The translations under genes and the position numbers were made by a program. A stretch of DNA of 64,000 bases, taken from Burkholderia sp. 8Y (lineage in GTDB: Bacteria > Pseudomonadota > Gammaproteobacteria > Burkholderiales > Burkholderiaceae). This document shows positions 55,896 through 64,000 of this stretch, one piece after another (position 1 is the stretch's first letter; each line of letters opens with the position of its first letter). The notes below the pieces were generated by a model. It was not told the origin of the DNA. It ran no database searches and saw nothing but the letters and a program-made list of their open reading frames with translations. Where the stretch lies: the NCBI RefSeq assembly GCF_902506145.1, contig NZ_LR733519.1, forward strand, positions 2,209,213 through 2,273,212, given 5' to 3'.

Positions 55896-56205
55896 AACCA
55901 TCCAGTTCCTGGACACCGAAGCGACTCAACCGAGTAGCGCATCGAGCAAGCGATCGCCGCTCTCGAAGCTAAGAGAGCGCGGCATCCCGTAAGTAGACGC
56001 AAGAGTCGTGGCGGCCCATGCAGCGGTGCGGGTTCAGCGCGCATCCATGAAGCCTTTCTCTGGTCGGTGCCTCGATCGGCTGAATCCTTGCGAGGTCTCT
56101 TCCAGTCGCATCCGCGCCAGCTTCTCGAGCCCCCTTCGTGGCATAGCCCTTGCTGTCATCGCTCACTCGCGCCCTCCGCGCTCTAATCCAAACCATCGGG
56201 GAATC
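55896..56205. other. Intergenic region after tssG2, nothing recognised
   Basis: About 310 bp with no plausible gene, repeat or terminator. It separates the T6SS auxiliary run from the alpha/beta hydrolase. Confidence 0.5.
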
Positions 56206-57168
56206 ATGCGTCAACCATCAAAAAGCGCCGTGTCGCCGGGCAAGCTGCTGGCCGGCTCCGTCGCGGCGGCATCGCTCGGCGTGGCCGCCTGGGCCGCGCT
56301 GCGTGCGCGCCGTGCCGAGCGCGATCATCCTCCCGTCGGGCGCTTCATCGACGTGGACGGCGTGCGTCTGCATTACATCGACGAAGGCGAAGGCCCGGTC
56401 ATCGTGCTTCTGCACGGCAACCTCGTCATGCTCGAAGACTATGTGGCGAGCGGACTGTTCGATCGGCTCACGAAGCGTCATCGCGTGATTGCGTTCGATC
56501 GTCCCGGCTTCGGCTACAGCGCACGCCCGCGCGATCGCGCCTGGACGCCGCAAGCGCAGGCGGCGCTCTTTCAGCAGGCGCTCAAGCGCATGGGCCTGAC
56601 GCGGGCGGTGATCGTCGGGCAGTCGCTCGGTTGCCTGACCGCGCTATTCATGGCGCTCGATCCGCGCATGGACATCGGCGGCCTCACGCTCGTGAGCGGC
56701 TACTACTATCCGAGCGCCCGCTTCGATGTGCTGCTGACCGCGCCCGCCGCGATACCCGTCGTCGGCGATGTGATGCGCTACACGATCTCGCCCATCGCCG
56801 CGCGCCTGATGATCAATCAGAACCTTCGCCTGATGTTCGCGCCGCAGAACGTGCCCGAAGTGTTCCGCGAGATGTTGCCGCGCGAGATGCTGCTGCGTCC
56901 GTCGCAGATGCGCGCGATCAGTGAAGACGCGGCGTTCATGGTGCCGGCGGCGCATGAGCTATCCAATCGCTACGGCGAGGTGAGCGTGCCGGTGCGCATT
57001 TTCGCGGGCAAGGACGATGCCATCGTCGATGCGGATTCGCATTCGGGACGGCTGCATCGCGACATCGCGCAGAGCACGATCACCGTGGTGCCGGATCGCG
57101 GCCACATGCTGCATTACGATGAAGCAAGCCGCATCGCCGATGCCATCGAGGCCATGGCGCTCGAATGA
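56206..57168 (+). CDS. Alpha/beta hydrolase with N-terminal membrane anchor
   Basis: 320 residues. A basic N-terminus and one hydrophobic segment (LLAGSVAAASLGVAAWAALR) precede the hydrolase fold. VLLHGN is the oxyanion-hole region, VGQSLG the nucleophile elbow (GxSxG), AGKDDAIVD the acid and DRGHMLHYDE the catalytic histidine. Substrate unknown. Start at 56206 follows GGGGA. Confidence 0.88.
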   Translation: MRQPSKSAVSPGKLLAGSVAAASLGVAAWAALRARRAERDHPPVGRFIDVDGVRLHYIDEGEGPVIVLLHGNLVMLEDYVASGLFDRLTKRHRVIAFDRPGFGYSARPRDRAWTPQAQAALFQQALKRMGLTRAVIVGQSLGCLTALFMALDPRMDIGGLTLVSGYYYPSARFDVLLTAPAAIPVVGDVMRYTISPIAARLMINQNLRLMFAPQNVPEVFREMLPREMLLRPSQMRAISEDAAFMVPAAHELSNRYGEVSVPVRIFAGKDDAIVDADSHSGRLHRDIAQSTITVVPDRGHMLHYDEASRIADAIEAMALE

Positions 57169-57183
57169 CAATCCGAGGCGCGC

Positions 57184-57477
57184 TCAATGCGCCTGTTCGC
57201 GCAGGCGCGGCTGCCGCATGTCCGCCCAGTCGAGCGTGTCCCACGCGACATCGAGCGGCTTCTGCGCGAGGCGGCGTCGGAAAGTCGCGGGCGAAAGCGC
57301 CATCGCCATCCAGCGCAGCAGGCGGCTCGCGAAGCCATGCGTCTCGATCCGCACCGCGCACACCACGCAGTCGCCGCCACGGTCCTCGGCGATCAGCGCG
57401 GAGATGCGGCCGACGCGCCGGCCATCCGTGCCAGTGACGCGCACGCCCACGAGTTCGTCGAGGTTCACGGTCTCCAT
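57184..57477 (-). CDS. PRC-barrel-like small protein
   Basis: 97 residues starting METVNLDELVGVRVTGTDGR. The short beta-rich pattern (VRVTGTDGRRVGRISALIAE) is that of PRC-barrel domains, which bind protein partners. It overlaps the preceding similar gene by ATGA and ends the operon lipoprotein - NRAMP-like - PRC - PRC. Confidence 0.7.
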   Translation of the reverse strand: METVNLDELVGVRVTGTDGRRVGRISALIAEDRGGDCVVCAVRIETHGFASRLLRWMAMALSPATFRRRLAQKPLDVAWDTLDWADMRQPRLREQAH

Positions 57478-57842
57478 CAGCGCGCTCCTGGAATGCGGTC
57501 GATGGCGCGCGCGCGCAGCCAGCGTTGCCAGTCGTGCACGGGCGTATCGTCGCAATCGACGTCCAGTTCAATATCCACGCCGACCTTGCGCACGTCCTTC
57601 CACGCAATGCGATACGGCGTGGTTTTGTGGCCCGCGCCGACACGCGCGAGCAACGCGCACATCAGCCGATGCGCACGCGCACCGAAGCGCCGCGCGATCA
57701 CGACCGTTCCTGTTTCGATGAACACGAGCCTCGGCAACTCGCCATCGCGCAGTTCGGCGACGAGGCCATCCACGCGTCCCATGCGCACGCCGTTCTTGTC
57801 GACGAGCTGCTTGTCGAGGATATCGTGCACGACGTCCATCAT
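57477..57842 (-). CDS. PRC-barrel-like protein coupled to the NRAMP-like transporter
   Basis: 121 residues starting MMDVVHDILDKQLVDKNGVR. The segment LVDKNGVRMGRVDGLVAELR is PRC-barrel-like; the second half (IAWKDVRKVGVDIELDVDCD) resembles a second small beta unit. ATGA overlaps link it to the transporter (57839-57842) and to the next gene (57477-57480). A cytosolic regulatory partner of the transporter is a plausible role. Confidence 0.7.
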   Translation of the reverse strand: MMDVVHDILDKQLVDKNGVRMGRVDGLVAELRDGELPRLVFIETGTVVIARRFGARAHRLMCALLARVGAGHKTTPYRIAWKDVRKVGVDIELDVDCDDTPVHDWQRWLRARAIDRIPGAR

Positions 57843-59059
57843 GTGCCTCCGAAGTATTCGAGCGGTATCGTCACGATGCCGAGCACGAACGCCAGCGCGG
57901 TAATGGCGATCACCGCCACGTTCGATATCGGTCCGTTGCAGTGCTCGCCCATGTAGTGCTCGTCGTTCATCAGCACGATGAACGGCACGACCATCAACGG
58001 CAGATTGACGGCGGTGAGCGCCATCGAAAAGACGGTGAGCTTGAGCGGATCGGCGCCGGCGGCGATCGGCAACGCGCCGAGCAGGAGCGCGCACGTATAG
58101 ACGAGGCTGAAGCCGGGATTCGCGCGCGGCGGGCAGTCTTGCCCCCAGTTCCAGCCGAACGCCTGCGCGAAGAGATACGCTTCGAGCAGCGCGACTTCGA
58201 GCGCCGCGCCGAGCGATGCAATGCCGAGCGACGCCACGAAGAGCACGAAGCCCCACATGCCGAATGCATCGACGAGAAGCAGCGGCAACTGGTGAAAGTC
58301 TTGCACGTCGAGAATGCCGCGCCCGTTGAGCACCTGCGCCGCGACGAGCAGCACCGCAGCGGAAATCACGCCGCCGAACACCATGCCCAATGCGGCAATG
58401 GCGCGGTTGGGCCACAGATAGCCGCGGTCCCAGCGGTCCTCGATCGCGCCCGACGAATAGAAGAGAAAGAGCGTCGGCGAAAGCGACGCGCCCAGAATGC
58501 TCGCCGCCATGAACCAGTACGTCGCGGCTTGTCCGTGCGGGCGGCTCGGCACCGCGGCGGCCGCTATCTGCGTCCATTCGGGCCGAAGCCGAACGATGGC
58601 GACGACGAAGCACAGCGTGACGAGGCCGAGCAGCGACACGCCTTTCTCCAGCATGCCGAACGTGCCGCGCCACAGAAAGAGCCACGACAGCAGCGCGACC
58701 GGCAGCGCCCACCATTGATACGCAATGCCCGTCGCGAATTCGAGCGCCACCGAGACGCCGCCTATCTCGGCGCTGAGTACCAGAAAGCTCACGATCACCG
58801 TCGATAACAACGGCAGCGCGAGCAGCTTGATGCCGAAGCGGTCGCGAATGCCATCGACGATCGTATGCCCGCTCACCGCCGCGAAGCGCCCGGACATCTC
58901 GGTGAGAAACGCGATGCACACGGTGCCGAGCACGACGGTCCACAGCAGTTGATAGTGAAACGCCGCACCCGCCTGCGCGGTGGTCGAGACCTCGCCCATT
59001 TCGAGGAAGCCGCCGATGCTCGTCACGATGCCGAGCGAAATCTCCAGCAGCTTCTTCAT
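57839..59059 (-). CDS. Atypical NRAMP-family membrane transporter
   Basis: 406 residues with about 11 helices, resembling NRAMP proteins in layout. Helix 1 (ISLGIVTSIGGFLEMGEVST) lacks the DPGN metal-binding motif, and helix 6 (ASILGASLSPTLFLFYSSGA) lacks the MPH motif. Canonical Mn/Fe transport is therefore doubtful; divergent NRAMP-related proteins are known to move other ions such as Mg. It is translationally coupled to a lipoprotein before it and two PRC-barrel-like genes after it, all with 4-bp overlaps. Confidence 0.8.
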   Translation of the reverse strand: MKKLLEISLGIVTSIGGFLEMGEVSTTAQAGAAFHYQLLWTVVLGTVCIAFLTEMSGRFAAVSGHTIVDGIRDRFGIKLLALPLLSTVIVSFLVLSAEIGGVSVALEFATGIAYQWWALPVALLSWLFLWRGTFGMLEKGVSLLGLVTLCFVVAIVRLRPEWTQIAAAAVPSRPHGQAATYWFMAASILGASLSPTLFLFYSSGAIEDRWDRGYLWPNRAIAALGMVFGGVISAAVLLVAAQVLNGRGILDVQDFHQLPLLLVDAFGMWGFVLFVASLGIASLGAALEVALLEAYLFAQAFGWNWGQDCPPRANPGFSLVYTCALLLGALPIAAGADPLKLTVFSMALTAVNLPLMVVPFIVLMNDEHYMGEHCNGPISNVAVIAITALAFVLGIVTIPLEYFGGT

Positions 59060-59475
59060 GACGCGGCACCGGGTTGCGCGCGCAGCCACGCATCGAGGCG
59101 AAGGGCGGCGTCATGCATGGCCGATTGCGCCTGGCTGACGCGGGCGCGGTCGCCGGAATCGAGCGCAGTGCGCGCGGTATCGAATGCGGCCTGTACTGCG
59201 TGAACGTGCGACGCGGCATCGGCCGGCGCGTGCGCGCGCTGTAATTCGCCGGCGATCTTGCCGATCTGCTCGCTCGCCGAATCCACCGAGCGCCTTGCAT
59301 ACGATGACGGCGACGTGCCGTCGAGCCACGAGTCCATCCACTGCGAGGCGGAGCGCGCATACGACAGCACAATGCGGGCATCCGATGCCGTATCGCTCGA
59401 CGACGAACACGCGGCGCATGTCAGCGCGACGGCGGCCAGGAGCGGCACGAGCGACAGGAATCGGATCGGTTTCAT
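59056..59475 (-). CDS. Small lipoprotein, function unknown
   Basis: 139 residues. The signal peptide MKPIRFLSLVPLLAAVALTC ends in the lipobox TCAAC-like region (LTCAAC), then a Ser-rich linker and a helical domain (SEQIGKIAGELQRAHAPADA). It overlaps the transporter start by 4 bp, so it heads the operon. Confidence 0.75.
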   Translation of the reverse strand: MKPIRFLSLVPLLAAVALTCAACSSSSDTASDARIVLSYARSASQWMDSWLDGTSPSSYARRSVDSASEQIGKIAGELQRAHAPADAASHVHAVQAAFDTARTALDSGDRARVSQAQSAMHDAALRLDAWLRAQPGAAS

Positions 59476-59533
59476 GACGCGGCAGCGAGCAATCTGTGTT
59501 CCTTTTGCGCTGTGCCTGAAGTCTTGCGTCCGC

Positions 59534-60268
59534 TCAAAGCCAGCGCACGAGCACGGGCACCATCACCGGCACGAGAAACGATGTCAGGATGCCGTTGAGT
59601 CCCATGCCGAGTCCGGCGAACGCGCCCATCTGCTGGCTGATCTGAAAAGCGCGCGCCGTGCCGATGCCGTGCGAAGCCACGCCCAGCGCAAAGCCGCGCG
59701 CTTCCGGTTCGGCGATGCGCAGCGCGTTGAGAATCACGCGCGCGAAGACGGCGCCGAAGACGCCCGTCGAGATCACGAGCACCGCTGTCAACGACGGAAT
59801 GCCGCCGATGGAGGTCGCCACCGCCATCGCGATGGGCGTGGTCGCGGACTTCGGCGCGAGCGAGGCGATCGTCTGCCGCGATGCGCCGAGCCACGACGCG
59901 ACCGCGACGGCCGAGACGATCGCGGTCATCGACCCGGCGAAGAGCGCGACGATGAGCGGCGCGGCGAGCCGCCGCAGATTGCCCAATTGCCGGTAGAGCG
60001 GCAACGCCAGCGCAACCGTCGCGGGCCCGAGCAGGAAATGCACGAACTGCGCGCCTTCGAAGTACGTCGGGTACGGCGTGCGGCTGATCTGAAGCACCGC
60101 GACGATCAGCGCGACCGCGATCAGCACGGGATTGGCCAGCGGATTGAAGCGGCATCGCGCATAGACGGATTGCGCGATGAGATAGGCGAAGAGTGTGATC
60201 GTGAGGCCGAGCAGCGGCGACGCCGCGAGATAGACCCATATCGCGTTGAGCCGGGGAATCGCGTTCAT
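59534..60268 (-). CDS. lrgB: LrgB/CidB-like inner-membrane protein
   Basis: 244 residues, about seven helices. ALPLYRQLGNLRRLAAPLIV, SLAPKSATTPIAMAVATSIG (the conserved PKSxTTPIA motif) and SHGIGTARAFQISQQMGAFA identify the family. With its partner it is linked to murein hydrolase/holin-like control or export of small organic acids. The ATGA overlap with lrgA is typical. Confidence 0.92.
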   Translation of the reverse strand: MNAIPRLNAIWVYLAASPLLGLTITLFAYLIAQSVYARCRFNPLANPVLIAVALIVAVLQISRTPYPTYFEGAQFVHFLLGPATVALALPLYRQLGNLRRLAAPLIVALFAGSMTAIVSAVAVASWLGASRQTIASLAPKSATTPIAMAVATSIGGIPSLTAVLVISTGVFGAVFARVILNALRIAEPEARGFALGVASHGIGTARAFQISQQMGAFAGLGMGLNGILTSFLVPVMVPVLVRWL

Positions 60269-60630
60269 GACGGCTCGTCTCCCTCGTCTGCCGCTTGCCG
60301 GCGCATCAGCGCGCGCATCACGAGCGCCGTCACGCCGATGCCGAGCGTCGTGCTCACGATGATCGCCAGCACGACGGCCACGAGATCGCCGCGCACGGCG
60401 CTCGCGGACGCCATGATGCCGACGCCCGCCGGAACGAAGAGCAGCGAAAGTTGGCGCAGCAGTTCGTTCGCGGTCGGCTCGATGTTATCGGCGGCGCGCG
60501 GGCGCGCGATCAGGAACCCGAGCAGCAGCAACATGCCGACGACCGGACCCGGCACCGGAAGCCGGAACACATACGAGACGCCTTCTCCGAAACACTGGAA
60601 GAGCAGCAGCACGGCAAGGGAAAGAAGCAT
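60265..60630 (-). CDS. lrgA: LrgA/CidA-like holin-type protein
   Basis: 121 residues with about four helices; FRLPVPGPVVGMLLLLGFLI and LLRQLSLLFVPAGVGIMA are family signatures. Gene order lrgA-lrgB with 4-bp overlap supports function as a pair. Confidence 0.92.
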   Translation of the reverse strand: MLLSLAVLLLFQCFGEGVSYVFRLPVPGPVVGMLLLLGFLIARPRAADNIEPTANELLRQLSLLFVPAGVGIMASASAVRGDLVAVVLAIIVSTTLGIGVTALVMRALMRRQAADEGDEPS

Positions 60631-60803
60631 GGCGGAACCTGTCGACGTTCATTGCGCGGTGTCGCGAAGACAGCAAGGTGCGCTCCCGCGGGCGTCGATC
60701 ATCGGGCCTCCATGCGCGGTGAATGCTCCTAGAATGAATAAGACCGTTCGCCAGCGCGGCCATCGGACCCAACCGGTTCGATCAAAAGACAAGGAGACAC
60801 ATC

Positions 60804-61913
60804 ATGGCGCCCCGCACACTGCTTCTGCTGATTCCGCCGCTCGTGTCCGGCCTCGTCGCCGGTTGCGGCGGCTCCGACCATCACGATGCCTACAACGACG
60901 CGCCGAAGGTCATCATCGACTCCGACTTCAACACGATGGGCGACGACGGCCAGCTCTTCGCGATGACGAGCCAGCTGATGGGGCAAGGCAAGGTGAACTT
61001 GCTCGGCCTGTGCGTCGTGACGGGCAACGACTGGCTCTTGCAGGAAGAAGCCGATGCGCTGAAGGCGGTGGAGCGCATGGGCGTGCAGAACAGGGTCGGC
61101 GTGTACGGCGGCGCGAACTATCCGCTTCAGTACGATGTCGCCAGCATTCGGGCGCAGCAGGCCGCGAATCCGAACGGCTACTTCGGCGCGTGGATGCGCA
61201 CCGAGCCGACCGATACATCGCAACTCACCGCGCCGCCCGACGGCTTCGCGCAGTCCACCAAGCTGCAAACGGAAGCCGCCGCGGACTTCATGATCGACAG
61301 CATCAAGCGTTATCCGAATCAGGTGACGATCATCGAAGTCGGGCCGCCGACGAACCTCGCCACCGCAGTGAAAAAAGCGCCGGAGATCGTGCCGCTCATC
61401 AAGCAGATCGTCTACATGGGCGGCGCGATGAACGTGCCCGGCAACGCGAACGCCGTCGGCGAACTGAACTGGTGGTTCGATCCCGTGGCCGTGCGGACGT
61501 TATTGCAGACGACCATTCCGCAGCGTGTGATTCCGCTCGATGTGACCAACACCGTGCCGCTGACCGAGTCCGTCTATAACCAGATCGTCAATCCGCCGAC
61601 CGGACAGACGCCCGTCACGCAGGTCTATGCCGTCGAGAACGCGAGCGCGTTCGCGAGCCACACCGACATCTACGACACGCTGACGATGCCGTACTTTCTC
61701 GATTCGACCTATGCGACCGAGACGCCGAGCGCGTACCTCGATATCGACACGACGCCCGGCGAGGATCAGGGGCACGTGCGCGTGTACCCGAACGCGCCCG
61801 CCCCGGGCGCGTCGCCGCAGAAGATCACGTACGTCACGAAGTACGACAACAACAGGTTCTTCAACCTGTACGTCAACCTGCTGACGAGTCCGGTGCCCGT
61901 GAAGTTCCAGTGA
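60804..61913 (+). CDS. Secreted nucleoside hydrolase-like lipoprotein
   Basis: 369 residues. The signal peptide ends in LVAGC (lipobox), so the enzyme is probably membrane-anchored outside the cytosol. The Ca-binding opening VIIDSDFNTMGDDGQ keeps the DxDxxxxDD acidic cluster of nucleoside hydrolases. IIEVGPPTNLA and IVYMGGA follow as in the IunH family. Export of this fold is less common; a role in scavenging extracellular nucleosides is inferred. AAGGAG at 60789-60794 sets the start. Confidence 0.88.
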   Translation: MAPRTLLLLIPPLVSGLVAGCGGSDHHDAYNDAPKVIIDSDFNTMGDDGQLFAMTSQLMGQGKVNLLGLCVVTGNDWLLQEEADALKAVERMGVQNRVGVYGGANYPLQYDVASIRAQQAANPNGYFGAWMRTEPTDTSQLTAPPDGFAQSTKLQTEAAADFMIDSIKRYPNQVTIIEVGPPTNLATAVKKAPEIVPLIKQIVYMGGAMNVPGNANAVGELNWWFDPVAVRTLLQTTIPQRVIPLDVTNTVPLTESVYNQIVNPPTGQTPVTQVYAVENASAFASHTDIYDTLTMPYFLDSTYATETPSAYLDIDTTPGEDQGHVRVYPNAPAPGASPQKITYVTKYDNNRFFNLYVNLLTSPVPVKFQ

Positions 61914-61933
61914 CCGCACCGCTTGCGCGGTGA

Positions 61934-63190
61934 TCAGTCCATGTGCGCTTTGGGCGTGATGGCGGCAGCGACCGGTTCGGCGCTTCTCGCCAGCGCGCCG
62001 CCGAGCGCGCTGCGATAGATGTCGAGATACGCGTTGACCATCGTGTCGGGATTGAAGGTATCGGCGTGTCTGCGCAGCCGGTCATGCACGGACGGGTCCT
62101 TGAGCAGTTCGATGGCTTCGCGGATCTTCTCGATGAGCGTCTCTGGCCGGTCCATGTCGAAGACGAGCCCGGAGCGCGGCTCGATCACTTCGGGAATGCC
62201 GCCCCGGTTTGCGCCGACGACGGGCAGACCATGCGAATACGCCTCCACGATCACGCGCCCGAACGGTTCGTGCCAGATGGAAGGGACGATGAGTATGTCG
62301 ATGCTGCTCAGGAAGTCGTTCGCCTTCACGTGCCCGAGAAACTGCACGCGCGGGTCGCGATACTTCGTCTTCAGCGATGCGATGTAGCCCGCCTCGCCAT
62401 TGCCGCCGAACGCGAGCGTCCAGTCGAGCGTGTGGTCGGCTGACAGTTGTTCGAGCACGACCTCCGAGCCTTTGTCGCGCGCCACGCGGCCGAGCACGCC
62501 GAGCCGGACCGGTCCGCCCTGATAGCGCCGCTTGCTGGCGAGGGTCGCGGTGTCCGAGCTCGGGATATAGCAATTGCTCACGACCGCCGTGCGCGACGCG
62601 TGAGGAAAATAGCCGCTTTCCAGGTGTTTTTGCAGCACGAAGCGGCTGACGCCGATCGCCACTTCGACGCGTGCCGAGGCCGCGCGCTTCGGCGCGGAAT
62701 AGAGCGCACACGAGCCGCACTGGCGCTTGCACGGTTGGGCGTCCGCGAACATGGTCGTTGACGGGCACATCAGATAATAGTCGCGAGCGGTATGCACGAT
62801 CGGCACGCCCGCGTTGCGGGCCACGCGCCACACGTCCACGGAAAGACACGCAAGATTGCTCGTATGGATGACGTCCGGCTTTTCGTGCTTGATGATGTTA
62901 GCAAGCTTGCGCGACATCACGACGTTATAGACATCGAGCGCATGCCAGGCGAATCTCGCCACGCGCGAGCGTTTTTTTGGCCGATGCGGCCAGTACAGAT
63001 TGGCGTTACGCAGACGATAGACCTTCACCCCGTTCAATTCGGAAATGCTGTCCATGCCCGTACCCGTCGCGCAGGCCACGCTGACTTCCATGCCGGCTCT
63101 CACGAGGCCCTCGGCAAGAAGTTGCGTCGATACCTCGGCCCCACCGACCTTGTCCGGGTAATACAACGTGTTGACGATCAGAATTTTCAC
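61934..63190 (-). CDS. GT4 family glycosyltransferase
   Basis: 418 residues, opening MKILIVNTLYYPDKVGGAEV with the GT4 GGAE motif. The donor site is WHEPFGRVIVEAYSHGLPVV (E-x7-E). A Cys cluster CKRQCGSC at mid-protein is seen in some exopolysaccharide transferases. Monocistronic here; acceptor unknown. Confidence 0.88.
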   Translation of the reverse strand: MKILIVNTLYYPDKVGGAEVSTQLLAEGLVRAGMEVSVACATGTGMDSISELNGVKVYRLRNANLYWPHRPKKRSRVARFAWHALDVYNVVMSRKLANIIKHEKPDVIHTSNLACLSVDVWRVARNAGVPIVHTARDYYLMCPSTTMFADAQPCKRQCGSCALYSAPKRAASARVEVAIGVSRFVLQKHLESGYFPHASRTAVVSNCYIPSSDTATLASKRRYQGGPVRLGVLGRVARDKGSEVVLEQLSADHTLDWTLAFGGNGEAGYIASLKTKYRDPRVQFLGHVKANDFLSSIDILIVPSIWHEPFGRVIVEAYSHGLPVVGANRGGIPEVIEPRSGLVFDMDRPETLIEKIREAIELLKDPSVHDRLRRHADTFNPDTMVNAYLDIYRSALGGALARSAEPVAAAITPKAHMD

Positions 63191-63512
63191 GGCGTTAGAA
63201 GTGATGTTGTCGTTCTTCTATAGGCACCCTGGCTGTCACCCGTGAGGCGATCCGGCAAGGGCGAGGAGTGCGCTACTGTGGTCGTCGTCCCCCTGAGACG
63301 AGCTCGGAATCCACAGCTCCACGATTTCGCTCTTACTCGTAGGCAAGAGTTTAGGATAAGCCAGAAAGCTTGAGAAGGCTCAAAGCGAAACGTAAGGAAA
63401 TGCAAGCCATAGTTAGTGGAACGAACTCTTTTTGTCTGACGAGTTTTCCGGGTGGAGCTGCCCTTCGCCTTATTCGACGGTAAGCACGATTTACATGCAA
63501 ATGTAACGGCCG
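63191..63512. other. Intergenic region between the glycosyltransferase and cytochrome c genes
   Basis: About 320 bp without a gene. The right end holds two adjoining dyads described separately (63491-63516). The left part should carry the promoter for the glycosyltransferase. Confidence 0.5.
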
Positions 63513-63516
63513 TTAC
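63491..63516 (-). terminator. Paired dyads at the cytochrome c 3' end, possible terminator
   Basis: TTACAT-GCAA-ATGTAA (63491-63506) and the palindrome GTAACGGCCGTTAC (63503-63516) overlap across the stop codon of the cytochrome gene. No long T run follows, so termination is only possible, not shown. Confidence 0.4.
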
Positions 63517-64000
63517 TTGTGTATGTTGCTGCGCAGGGACGCGACATCGTTGGTCGTGATGGGCCGCGCGTCGTTTCCCCACGACGAGCGAATGTAAGTG
63601 AGCACCTGCCCGATCTGCAAATCTGACAGGCGACCCGCGAAGCCCGGCATGTTTTGCCGAGGCGGACCGTGAATGGTGTCTGGACTGTTGCCGCCCTCGA
63701 CCAGCAGCCGGATCAGCGATGTCGTGTCCTCGCTGATGACCGCCGGATTGCCCGCGAGTTTTGGAAACGCCTTCGGCACGCCCTGGCCCGTATCGAGATG
63801 ACACTGCGCGCAGAAGGTCGCATAGACCGCCGCGCCCTGACCGGGCGGCACGTCGGGCGCGCGTGTCTTCAGGCGGCCCGGCTGCGCGAGCGAGGGATCG
63901 AACGTGCCGTCGGCGGCGCCCGTGGCAGGCAGCGTCTTGAGATACGTCGCGATGGCGGTCAGATCGTCGTCGCTCAGGTATTGCAGGCTGTCCTCGATGG
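63513..64000 (-). CDS. Cytochrome c, C-terminal part (gene starts beyond the window)
   Basis: About 162 codons visible, open to the right edge. A heme c site CAQCH follows an YATFCAQC context, and FAGRLSDLQIGQVLTYIRSS is the distal helix with an upstream PRQNMPGF carrying the likely axial methionine. Upstream, DDDLTAIATYLKTLP is the end of another heme domain, so the protein has at least two hemes. It resembles the cytochrome subunit of membrane alcohol or gluconate dehydrogenases. Confidence 0.85.
   Translation of the reverse strand, partial: IEDSLQYLSDDDLTAIATYLKTLPATGAADGTFDPSLAQPGRLKTRAPDVPPGQGAAVYATFCAQCHLDTGQGVPKAFPKLAGNPAVISEDTTSLIRLLVEGGNSPDTIHGPPRQNMPGFAGRLSDLQIGQVLTYIRSSWGNDARPITTNDVASLRSNIHK

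Overview
The window is GC-rich (mostly 60-70%) and reads as a secondary replicon (chromid or megaplasmid) of a plant- or soil-associated Burkholderiaceae member, most likely Paraburkholderia or Caballeronia. The grounds are an ACC deaminase with an Lrp-type activator, a parAB/iteron-Rep replication locus, a Burkholderia-style type VI secretion (T6SS) cluster, and a membrane PQQ glucose dehydrogenase. Species and replicon identity are inference.

Layout. 1-9.4 kb: metabolic genes (argG partial, DUF1330, acdS/acdR, a YdcZ-type transporter, a Gfo/Idh oxidoreductase, a LysR regulator divergent from an M20 peptidase - MHS transporter - serine hydrolase operon). 9.6-16.5 kb: one small unknown gene, about 2.2 kb without a recognisable gene, parB-parA, an iteron array and repA. 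Three TGTCCGAA-type palindromes beside parB are candidate centromere (parS) sites. 16.6-19.3 kb: an MFS transporter and a secreted glycosidase-like lipoprotein.

19.7-39.3 kb: a T6SS in two divergent operons. One is tssH-tssB-tssC-hcp-tssJ-tssK-tssL-tssM (minus strand); the other is tagK-like-tagJ-tssE-tssF-tssG-tssA (plus strand). The cluster has sheath, tube, baseplate and membrane-complex genes but no vgrG, PAAR or effector.

39.7-49.6 kb: a small disordered protein, a YihY/BrkB membrane protein, an orphan type I-F-like CRISPR array with no cas genes in view, gcd, a HAD-phosphatase/P-loop-ATPase fusion with two tandem GT4 glycosyltransferases, a CBS-domain protein and a second small disordered protein.

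50.1-55.9 kb: the most unusual segment. A second full-length tssF and tssG flank a spike cassette made of a VgrG whose C-terminus is replaced in frame by a DUF4123 (effector-adaptor) region, followed by a PAAR protein. This would supply the spike that the main cluster lacks, together with its own baseplate-wedge subunits. Base composition drops sharply at the VgrG/DUF4123 junction, which suggests a recombinational chimera.

56-64 kb: an alpha/beta hydrolase; a four-gene operon of a lipoprotein, an atypical NRAMP-family transporter and two PRC-barrel-like proteins; lrgAB-like genes; a nucleoside hydrolase; a glycosyltransferase; and the 3' part of a cytochrome c gene. No insertion sequence, rRNA or tRNA was recognised.
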